DNA of 64,000 bases. Origin: Owenia fusiformis (lineage: Eukaryota; Annelida; Polychaeta; Sabellida; Oweniidae). The position numbers were made by a program, and so were the translations under genes. The stretch is taken from contig CAIIXF020000008.1 in NCBI GenBank assembly GCA_903813345.2, forward strand, positions 32,388,867 to 32,452,866, in the 5' to 3' direction. How positions within the stretch are numbered: the stretch's first letter is position 1; every line of letters starts with the position of its first letter. Of the stretch, positions 38,201 through 50,200 are shown one piece after another. The notes beneath the pieces were generated by a model. The model was not told where the DNA came from. It did not search any database and saw nothing but the letters and a program-made list of their open reading frames with translations.

Positions 38201-41200
38201 CAGGATCAGTACAAATTGTACACTAAAGAAAAACAGGATGACAAATCTAAACAAATAACAGACACTATCTATATAAAAAAAAACAATTTTCTAATATTTA
38301 AGGAACAGAAAACAAAAGTGAATAGTACCAAGGAAACAGCAATGAAAAAAATGATTGTGCTCTCTTTTCAAGACTGTTCATTGCATGTCAGAATAGAGAC
38401 AGTCATCTTGAGGAGTTCTTCAAACGTGAAAACCAATCCTTCCCACCCTCTTTATCTCAAAATGGAACAATTAAAACAACTAATTAAGTGCCGAAAGGTA
38501 GATGAAATGTTACCATCAAATTGGAATTTATTAGAGATGATGTAAACAATGTATTGTAAGATGTAATATCATATCCCTCGATGCCCATTCAAGACATTTC
38601 CCCATCAACACATGAATAAGCACATCCACCGTGCAGTAAAGTCTGGGTAGAACACATTGATGATTAGAACAGTAGACTGATATTGTCTGTCTCACAGTCA
38701 GTATATCATCAGAACTCAAAGTTCAAAAATGGATAGCTTTGGGAAAAGTAAAAAATTAGAGATATCTCACATGAAATGGCAGCTGCACTTTGACATGGTA
38801 GGACTATGTGTCTCCCCTTATTTCATGCCCCCACAGGTTCAGACACTATATCCGGATTCCATGGTAAATTAAAAACAACAGCGTAGAAACATTGGATTAC
38901 TTATCCGAGTTGACAAATGCACTTAAAACTTTGGCTGAAGATCCCAATAAGTAAGCCAATATTATGCCAATCATTGAACGTTTTGTTGTGATTTTATACA
39001 ACAGAGACAACAATGAAACAACTGTAAATGCTGCAAGACAAGAAATGTTCACAAAGAAAACAGCTCAAATTGAGAACATCCCACCATAAGTTGCATAAGT
39101 TCGGTCCAGACAATTATATCTATCACGCCCGGTGATCGTGAATATGGGACGGAGGGGGGGGGGGGAGCAGGCAATTTCTGCTAGGGAATTCAACAAATCT
39201 GGAAGATTTATTTTTTCAAGAAAAAGTTTACTATTGAATTGATAAATGGATAGGCGCACGGTATGGTAGAATATGTTAGGTTTTCTGGGATTTTTTCTGA
39301 AACAATACGCATCTAAGGTATGAGATCTATTAAAAAAGGCGCAAGGCCATCAACAGGCACAAATCAACGTGTTTGCTATAAATCAAGCAACAATGGTCTG
39401 GACGACCTGTAATAAATACTTGTAAGTGATGTTATCATAACTAAATTAATGTCATTGCTGAATTTATAAAATAAGTTTCCATATGTGAAATAAAAAATAA
39501 TCGAAAATAATGAATTTGGGACGGAGGGGGGAGGGGACGGAGGGGGGAGGGGACGGAGGGGGGGGGGGAGCAATATGTATATAAGACATGATTAGAGATG
39601 TTTCGCGACTTTAAGTCCTTTTACTCCAAATGTCCCCATTTTTCAGTCTCCAGGGGAATATCATCCAGTTTCTTACTAAGTTAATGAGTTCATTTTTCAA
39701 ATACAAGAATCCGTGTGAAGTTGTTTCACTTTATAGAATTATTACTCCCCCCCTCCGTCCCTTCCCCCCCTCCGTCCCATTTGAATTATTTTCGATTATT
39801 TTTTATTTTACGTATGGAAACTTATTTTATAAATTCAGCAATGACATTAATTTAGTTATGATAACATCACTTACAAGTATTTATTACAGGTCGTGTAGTC
39901 CATTGTTGCTTGATTTATAGCAAAAACTTTGACTTTTGCACGTTGGTTGCGTTGCGCCTTTATTAATAGATCTTATATCTTAATAGAGTATCGGTTGAAA
40001 AATAATCCTAGAATACCTAACATATTTTATCATACCGTGCGCTTATTCAATTTGCAATTCAATCGTAAACTCTGTCTTGAAAAAATAATTTTACCAGATT
40101 TGTTGAATTTTCTAGCGGAAATTGCCTGCTCCCCCCTCCGTCCCATTTTCACGATCACCGGGCGTGCCTATGTCAGTCCTCGCTTCACTCTCAAAATTGA
40201 GTTGGGAATCCATTACCACAAAGGCTGGAAAAATGATTTATGTGCCAGTATGGAAAACATTGCCCCGAGCTTCAGATGCATGCCAAATGCTAGTAAAATG
40301 TAGCTGCAAAGAACAGTGCTCAACAAAAAGATGCAAGTGCTTTAAAGCCAATATTATGCATGTATTGCCCTGTATTTGTGTGACATGGATTGTAATGGAC
40401 ATGGCACCTAAGTGAGTGATAATGATAATAGAGTGTTGAAGTGCTTGAATGCACAAAATAGGATATGTGAACTGCAGTTAAGATACTTAATGAAGTAACT
40501 TGTATCAATTAGTCAAAGTGCTCTCATTAAAAATTATGTATCATTAATTGTGAATTATTTACTATTATATCTTTATATCTAAAAGGGGTGTGGCCTTTCA
40601 CAAGCCTTTAACAGTGAAATTGACTTACTTACAGCATCTATCATCTTAACATAAGTAACTGACTGAATCTTGTCAGTTTTATTCAGCCATATTAGGTAAT
40701 TTTCCTATTCATAATAGAAGACTCATTAACTTGTATATTTAACATGTTGATAAAGTGGGCGTCGCCCTTGGTCAGGCTTTAACAATGAATATCAATGAGA
40801 AATACTGATGCAATCTTGAAAATTGTTTTTAAACACTGAAAATAACATACTAAAAATGAATATAGATCATATTCAAAAAAAAATCAACAAAAAAATAATT
40901 CTTCCCTCCCCCTCCCCCTAGGATTTGATGGGAGGGGGTATTTGCAATTTTTCGGTCATTCTAGTGAACTACAAAAATGGCTCTGGCTCTTAAATCAAAG
41001 GGAATGGTATTCTGATGATATGTGGAAAGTTTCACGCTTCGTTCCATGAATGAACTATTTTTGCACTATTGATCTCGCTATTTTGAAAAAAGTACAGAAT
41101 AGTCCTTATACTATTGAATAATTCTGTTACTTCTGATTCACACGACTCTGATTTGTTTAATCAAAAAAAAGTTTTAAAAATATTACTTAGGAACGTAACC

Positions 41201-44200
41201 GGAGCTGGGAACGTAACCGGAGCAGATCAGTTGAATTATATAATTCAAAAAAATAAAATATATGATTTAAAGCATATATATTAATAAATACGCATTCGAA
41301 CAATCCCGTATGTTTTTAAATTAGTATGTGCTTTAAATCATATATTTTAATTTTTTTGATTAAATAATTCAACTGATCTGCTCCGGTTACGTTCCCAGCT
41401 CCGGTTACGTTCCTAAGTAATATTTTTAAGACTTTTTTTTAATTAAACAAATCAGAGTCGTGTGAATCAGAAATAACAGAATTATTCAAAAGTATAAGGA
41501 CTATTCTGTACTTTTTTCAAAAGTCTATACTTAAATGTTGTGAAAAGTTATAATCGAAAAACCATCTTTCGGAGTAAAGTCCGTCTGCGCCGATTTCAAT
41601 AACTTCGTACTTGATCAGAACTGGGTTCCAACAGAATTCCTACAAACTCATGAATGAAATAATTATTGCATGGAATACTTACTTTTGTCAAAATCAAAAT
41701 AGAACTCTAGTTAAAAAATATATTGTGCTAAATTATTGCCATTTCTAAGTAAAATGTCGTTCTCCGGTACGTTGCCAAAATTATTCGATGGTTCCCCGTG
41801 ATTATGTGATATAAAACGGTAAAACCTGAAGTGGAAAACATCATTCTACAAATGTAGTAGCTTCAGCTACAAATTAATTAAATACCAGACAATTTGGGGG
41901 CGAAAGAAGTGGTCAGTGAAAAGATAAATAAAAATGCAACGTCCAAACCGCGAGAAGAAATTGAGTCTGCCTCTTGCCTCCTGTACCAAATTTTTATTGG
42001 AAATAAAATTTTATTGTGATGTTTCGTGAAATAAAAAAGCTAAGATTTTTGGACTGACCTACTTTTACTACGCAAAAGTCGATATAATTAGAGGCAATCC
42101 ACCCCTTCCTATGAAGATTACGTTGTTGGAATAGGGAAAACGGGGGGGGGGGGGGTTACAATTGATCTTGAACCTGCATATATATATCATCGAACTCCCG
42201 TGCAGTGATATATCACTGCGGCGGGCAGGTGTCTCACCGTAAGCATGGTAACATCGAAATAAACAACTGACATGATTGGTTCTAGTCCCATGCTCAGGTC
42301 GCGTGATTGTAAAATTTAGACAATTTCATTGGTTGAATTGCGCGTATTAACTAATAAACAACACGTGCGGTAAACTTTTATCAACACAACTTTTACTCAG
42401 AATTCCTTCCGCGGGGATTTGCTCTTATATTTCATTGATTTTGGAATATTTTGACAAAATAATTATTGGTGAACATAAAAGAACATATATTTTATAAGTT
42501 GTGTGAAAAACAAGTACATCTGTGACAAAAAGGGGGACTATCTTCCCCAAATTTTGGGGATTCCATAATCTGCCCGCCGCAGTGTCTATACCGAGACACT
42601 GCATAGGAGTTCGATATATCATATAAGTAGATATGCAGGTTTAAGATCAATGTTACATATCCCTTTGTTAAGTCAATACACCCTTGCTGCAATCCTCATT
42701 TTTTCAGAATAACTTAAATTTATCGAATAGATTCATCGAGGAAAGTATTGCTAGAATCAATATTCAATGAGGAATAAGGGTTCTTAAACAGGACATCAAA
42801 CTTGAAAAATGTGGTTTACCCTATAATATTGTATTCTAAAATTATCCTGGGTCGTTCATCGTTAATCATGTTTTATCACATCAATAATTGAATGTTAAAT
42901 ACAAAGTACAACTTCTTACCTTCCTCTTGTCTGTTCTCTTACTTGGTTAGCAATCACAGTTTTATTTGCAATTCCACCATAGCACAAAACCAAATCCTTT
43001 ATGTTGTTACTATTAGGATTAAACTTCACCCGCATTGCGGAGTTGACAGTTGCAACGACCAAGTCTGTCCTTTCTGCATGTTTGTGCCAATATAAATGCT
43101 CATCCTTTAAGAAACAAAAACGTTACAATTACACAAGACACTCTCTGTCAAAACTCAATATTAAACAAAAAAGTTGATTTCTTTATTTAGATCAATATGT
43201 AGGAATAAAAGTGTTACAACACTTGGGCACGCCCGTTGGGGAGCTGTAGTGCACCGTGCCAGATACTAGACTCGAAAGAAAGTGTGCTAAATTCAATGCC
43301 CCATACTGAATCAAACCCAGGACCTTCCGCTCTCAGAGTCAGACGCTCTACCCCTAAGCCATAAAGGCTAGCCACTACAGCTGAGACTGTAGTAGCGACT
43401 TGCTATCGAAGGTCATTACTCCATCCCCCTAGAAGACGACGTCCCGTCGTAACTGATTCACAAGGGCAATCCCACTTCTGACACCAATGTAACGACCCTT
43501 GGGGGCGCCCGTCGGGGAGCTGTAGTGTACGGAGCCAGATACTAGACTCGAAAGAGAGTGTGCTAAATGCAATGTCCCATACGGGAATCGAACCCAGGAC
43601 CTTACGCTCTCAGAGTCAGACGCTCTACCCCTGAGCCATAAAGCCTAGCCACTACAGCTGAGAATGTAGTAGCGACTTGCTATCGAAGGTCATTACTCCA
43701 TCCCCCTAGAAGACAACGTCCCGTCGTAACTGTCGTAACCTTCCGCTCTCAGAGTCAGACGATCTACCCCTGAGCCATAAAGGCTAGCCACTACAGCTGA
43801 GACTGTAGTAGCGACTTGCTATCGAAGGTCATTACAAAAGTAATACGATACGACATAATGCAATACGATACAATACTGAACTTCCCCACATGTCTTAAAA
43901 TGATGGTCGAAGGAGCAAATAACTTAATTTCAACGTTTTTCTAATAGAATTGTCAAAAAGAATTTTGAAGGCTACTTTGAAGGACTTTTACATGATTATA
44001 ACTTACTTGCTCCATAAATGGAATTTGTACAGCAGTGATTAACTCATGAGATTCTAAAGCAGACTTCCCATTCTCTTTGTATAGTTTCAACACATCTCTT
44101 CGCTCTGTTGAATTTGCTGCATCATAGAAAAGGTTAGTATTACCTGAGACCATCATAAATTTAAGTGTTTATGTTAGTCTCAGGTATTACACCTCAGATT

Positions 44201-47200
44201 CAGTTAGACAAAGTTCACGGGTTGTATCCAAAGCCCCGCTATAATTGAGAGATCGCGAGCAAGTTCCCGCTGAAATCACGAGCAAAGTCCTTTCTATTTA
44301 ATTCATCTGGAAATATGGACCAAAAAGGTAAGAATACGCATTACTGTTCTTTGATACTTTAGGTATACTTTCAGAACAGGTATATCTTCACAAACAATGA
44401 CATGAAAGATAACTATTTTTACTGGCATGGAAGAAACGGGCGTCAATATGCACGTTTGCATAATTTACTGTTAACATATTACTTTTATGCTTAAAATAGA
44501 GACAAGAATTACGATATACATACCTCATTATGAATATTGGACCAACATTGTATGTATTGATAAGTTTGTTTTCAAAAACATCCACTGTGGGGGGTGAAAT
44601 ACATCATTGAAGGTGTGCCAGTGGCCCCGCTGAAATTATGAGGAAGCCCCGCTGAAAACATGAGGAGGTCCCGCTGAAAACAGGAGCAGATATCACGAGT
44701 ACCCGCTTCGATCACGAGGAAAGCTCATTACTATTACATAAAATATTGAGGTTCTTCAAATAAACGTACACGAAAGACCAAGTTAAGTATTTCTAATAAT
44801 TACTGTATATATGCTGTTTCATTCTAGGGCCAGGTTTCTAATGTTTCCATTCCAACTTCAAGCCACCAGAGATTTCGTCAAACATTTTATAGAGTTACAT
44901 CCATATCAAAATGTATAGGAGAAAGGTGGATATCATTTCAAGAATGAACTTAATTGAAGCCTGAGGTTCAGGGTAATGAGTCTTGTATTAAACAAAGACA
45001 CCCCAAGTTGCAAGAAGATGAAATTTAGAGAGAAAGGAGAACCACAAAGTCTCTATGATAATTCAGGTTCTACTTTTATAATTTAACAATAACATTTAAC
45101 AATAACATTCAAGTTTTTGTTTTGAAATATTTATTAAAATAATGATGATTTGTATTCATACCTGATAATTTTCAGGGACATATCAACCGGGAATATATTC
45201 CATATCCGGGCAAAATTTTTTCGTATGTCCCGCTCAAACGAGGATCCGGGACATATAAATCGTATGTCCTGCATAAGCCATTTTCCTGGACATATTGTTA
45301 CGCGGTAAACATGATACAAATATATGTCATATTCCACAATGAATATGGCATATTCACTTGTGGAGTATGATAGATTCACCTGTGGTATATGGCATACTCA
45401 CCTGCGGTGTAAGGCATATTCTGCAAGTGAGTATGACATATTCTGCGAGCATGGGGTATTTACTGAAATCAATGTATCACATATTCAATACGGAATATGC
45501 CATACTCACCTGCGGAATACGCCATATACCACAGCTGAATATGGCATATATACCCGTATCACAAATAACACGCAACCATGAATATATGCCATATTCCGCG
45601 TAACACATACGATGTTACGCGGAGTATGGCATACATTTATGGTTGCGTGTTATTTGTGATACGGGTATACAGTATATGCCATACTCACCTGCAGTTTATG
45701 GCATATTCTGCAGGTGAGTATGCGATATTGCGCCGTGAATATGCGATACATTGATTTCAGTGAATACCTGATAGTCACCTGCAGAATATGTCATACTCAC
45801 TTGCCGAATATGTCATATACCGCAGGTGAAAATGACACAATGATTACCCGTTTGTTCAATCAATGCAATTGACAATTGCGTACTTCTGTATCGTGTTCTC
45901 ATTGCTTAGTGGGTATGCAATATACTGCAGCTGAATCTGTCATACACCGCAAGTGAATATGCCATATTTATTGCAGAATATGACACATATTTGCATCATG
46001 TTTTCCGCGTAACACGTGCGTTTAACATAACCTACGATTAATTGTTAATGATGAAATTATTTGATTATTATTATTTCAGACTCATAATCGGATGTTACTT
46101 ACATCTAGCAGTTGATCCATAAATTGCCTTTTCAAACGTGTGCGCCATTGGTGCTGAATCCTCTAAGGTAGTAATATACTGAACTACAGTATAATGTAAC
46201 TTCAGTGAAATATAAATATATATTGCATACAAAGAAGAACGAGTTCTTTGAAACTTGTCAAAAGTCGTGGAATGGATTTAAATCTTCTCTTGGTAAATTT
46301 CTCGATGGAGTCAGGTCGAAATACATTAAGTGAGATGGTTTTATTGGAATCATGCTCGTAGCCAGCTTTTGGTAAGGGGGGTGGGTTGCTCGAACCGATA
46401 ATAACAATGATATATGATATATATGTGCTCTGTAGAGTATCAATAATTAATATATTTATTACGTTGGCTACAGTCGTGGCAGATTTGCAAAGTCAAATTG
46501 GTCTTCACTCCATTTTAGAGAGCCACTTGCTCCTGATTTCAGCGGGACCTCCTCATGTTTTCAGCGGGGCCTCCTCATGTTTTCAGCGGGATCTTTAGTT
46601 TATTGCTCATGGTAGAAGCGGGGCCTCAAGGGATATGCTAAAATTGAAATATATAATTTTTTGTGAAACTTTAGGAAGTGAAACTCACAATACCTTCATT
46701 TCATATTACTATGACCATTTCAACTGAAGGGCAATGACCTTCTTCAGCTATAAAATATAGAAATATATAGATAAAGATTCAAGATGACACATTCTCTCTC
46801 TAATTATCGAATAACAAAACTCAGAACATCAGCTCGTGATCCTTTTTTTGCAGAAGTTGCTTTTTAGTATCAATACCATGTAATAATTGAGTAAAATTAA
46901 ATGAAAACGCTTTTTATAACATACAATTTAAGTAAACAAAAGATAACCCTTCTTTTCTTTTAATTGCTCGCGATTTCAGCGGGTATTTGCTCGCGACTTT
47001 GAAATCATAGCGGGGCTTTAGATACTACCCGTGAGTACGGTACATCCTGGCTTAGAAGTGAAAGCACCCAATAATTTTGTGCGGAGCGGAATCACGGGTA
47101 GTATCTAAAGCCCCGCCATGATTTAGAAATCGCGAGCAAGTTCCCGCTGAAATCACGAGCAAAGTCCTTTTTATTTGTGTCACCTTGAAATATGGACAAA

Positions 47201-50200
47201 AATGGTAAGAATACGCATTACTGTTCTTTGAAACTCGAGGTATACTTTCAGAACAGGTATATCTTCACAAACAATGACATGAACGATAAATATGTTTATC
47301 GGCATGGAAGGAACTGGCGCAAATATGCACGTTTACATAATTTACTGTAACAAAATTACTTTTGTCGTTAAAATTGAGACAAGAACTACGATATGCATTC
47401 CTCATAATGAATATTGGATCAACATTGTATGTATTGATAAGTTAGTTTACAATAACATCTCCTGTGGGGGGGTGAAATACACCATTGGAGGTGTTCCAGT
47501 GGCCCCGCTGAAATTATGAGGAAGCCCCGCTGAAAACATGAGGAGGTCCCGCTGAAATCAGGAGCAGATTTCACGAGTACCCGCTTCGATCACGAGGAAA
47601 GCTTCATTACATTCCATTAAATATTGAGGTTCTTCAAATAAACGTACACGAAAGACCAAGTAAAGTATTCCTATTAATTATATATACTGTTTCATTCTAG
47701 GGCCACGTTTCAAATGTTTTTATTGCAACTTCAAGTCATCAGAGCAGAACGATTTCGTCAAACATTTTATACAGTTTCACCCATCATTGGATTTCAAAAT
47801 AAACGAACCAAAATATATAGGAGAACGATGGATATATCGTGTATTAGACTTCAACATAAATTCAAGACAATCCTTTTATTAAACAGAGACACCCCAAGTT
47901 CCAAGAAGAGGAAATTTTGAGAGAAAGGAGAACCACAAAGGCTCCATGATAATTCAGAAGACGTTGTAGGTTCTACTTTTATAATTTAACAATAACATTA
48001 AAGTTTTTGTTTTTTAAATATTTATTTCAAGAATGATTTATACACCATCAATGTAGAAAAATACGTTATTACAATACTTCAAAAAATGTGAGATGTCAGG
48101 AAGATTTCGATGGTCATTTGATGTTTCTCCAAGTTACTAATGTCGTATCTAAGTATTCCATACCTGGCTACTGAGGTTTTGTAGGCACATAACGAGCCGA
48201 TATACAATCAATATACCATGCGTATCAAAAAACGCAACACATTGTTATCTCGGAAAAGCGCAAATCAGTGATAACAGCATTGATTTCATTCAATGCACCA
48301 TAAAGTCACGTGTCTCCTCTTTCCAATGGTATATCATTCATTGATATTGGGTCATGTTTGAGCGAGTAACCATTCCTTTTGCAAAGTATGCCAAAATAAG
48401 CTTGGGACCAATTTATAAACATCGCGAATGTCAGTGTAATATTGTAAGAAAACATAAAACCAATGCATCCTTTTCATAATAATCATTTCCGAATAATCAT
48501 TAATTTCGCAATGTAGGGCAAAATTCAGCCCGGACCCAAGTTTTAAACAGTACATAAGACATATGGGATATTTGAGGAAGGTGTGGCAGGTGTGACATAG
48601 ACACGCGGTACTAACTTCGACCGTTAATTTGAATTTTTGACCTACCAGATGTTTGAAAATCAAGGATTGCGCGTCTCATACTGCACCGTTTTTCTTCAAA
48701 ATTGTTCCATTCAAAGTAAAACAAAATTGCCTTTCTGTCGGTGCATTGCTTTATTGTAAAGAGTCCCTCGTTTTAGCAGCGTTTTGGTCCCCAGCTGTGA
48801 AATGCCGCAGAAAGTAGGGACTCTGTATAACAGAAAAATGTACCAACAGAAAGGCATTTTGTTATGCTTTGAATGGAACAAGTTTGAAGAAAAACTGTGC
48901 AGTAATCCTTGATTTTCAAAGATTTGGTAGGTCAAAAATTCAAATTAACGGTCGAAGTTAGTACCGCGTGATAGACAGCAAAGTGTTCATACTCATACTC
49001 TTGCAAGAATACATCCTATTCCCCTCCAAATTGCCACCACCTTTTGCACATAAAGATGCGCTCATCTCTCCATGTCATGCATGGTTCAGCCCTGAGTCAT
49101 CTGTGGGTTAAAGCGAAGAAAAAGCCCATTGGCAATTCTTTCTCGTAGTTTTGCAATATCTGGTGGAGGAATGATTAGCACAGATGCTCCTGAGATAGCT
49201 CCAAAAGAAAAATTCACAACAATTCAAGTCAGGAGAACTTCCATTGGTACTTAGCCCTTGCACTGATTTTTGCAGTATCTTAAACTTGGTCCAGAGCCGA
49301 TTTTGACCCACTGTGCAAATGGAAGGATTTCTCACCCAACCATGACCACATGTAAATGAATGACATATCATTGCAAAGAGGAGAATGTGGCTTTATGGTA
49401 CATTGGATGAAGTTTATGGAGTCACCTCTAGTTTTGTGATTTTACCAGATAACTGCTTGTTGCGTTTTTTATTCGTCCTGTATAGTGTATGTGGGGAGTT
49501 ATCGCTAAAGTACGAGACCGGGATGGATATGGGCTGTATCCACTCCGGTACCGCTCCTGAAAATCGAACTTAATAAATACGTTTTACCTAATTTACGAAA
49601 TAAAGATTTTTTAAACTTTACTTATGCTGTATATTTGAAATTTTAATATCAATTTATTGATCTGCTCCGCCAATATATGAGTGTAAATTCAAACTTAAAA
49701 ACTACTTCTTGAGAAAATGCGTACTTTAGTATGTGTTTGAATTTTGGAAGTTAATTATCAATATGTTTATGCTATAGAATACATCTGTTTTATCCCATAC
49801 TTGGACGTGTTACGGGTACATAAAGCCGGTTTGTAAAAACTTATATTTTCATCAGCGGGCAAATATAGCTTTACGTCCCTCTCCGAGCGGGCAGATATAG
49901 TGACGTGTCGCAAAAAGGTCGCGCACGCATTGTTACACATTTTCGCTTTTTAACACCACAGAATGTGACGTTTTTTAAGAAAAATGTACACATATGGAAA
50001 TCCTTTCGTCCTCGACATTTCCCTCTATAAGTCAAAACATTTAAGGCGAATAACTCTGATATCGTATATGTATTAACAATGGGATAGGAGTATCATAAAA
50101 CACGAATCAATTGATATTTTAGGTGAAATAAATATACGTGTTGCTGTGCTTGAAAAAAGGCGAATGGCGTAAATTAGCCCTATTTTAATGAATTTTGAAA

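Larger units (their letters stand above)
35903..41800 (+). mobile_element. 5.9-kb DNA transposon, ends CACGGGG...CCCCGTG, 5-bp duplication ATTAT
   Basis: Direct repeats ATTAT (35898-35902, 41801-41805) flank inverted termini that begin CACGGGG and continue with ACCATCGAAT and TTTTGGCAACGTACCGGAG. The inverted arms extend about 650 bp (to near 36560 on the left and 40735 on the right, not counting a nested MITE). The interior carries a decayed plus-strand transposase-like gene (36728-40410) and a nested fold-back element (39124-40166). CAC...GTG ends with 5-bp duplications are features of the Transib/ProtoRAG group, but the interior does not look RAG1-like, so the superfamily is left open. It lies in gene B intron 14. 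Confidence 0.85.

Noticed and set aside
41185-41420. Separate small palindrome with GGAACGTAACCGGAGC ends
   Set aside because: Complementarity continues outward to 41081 and 41522, so it is the core of the larger palindromic MITE rather than its own element.
43500-43735. Possible tRNA gene
   Set aside because: Box A and box B are present but the anticodon and acceptor stems do not pair, and the sequence is part of a flanked SINE array.
44216-47033. L1-R1 as an independent 2.8-kb transposon
   Set aside because: Its flanks (AAGTT and AGTAC) do not match, whereas the outer pair 44216-55931 has matching AAGTT, so the composite reading is preferred.
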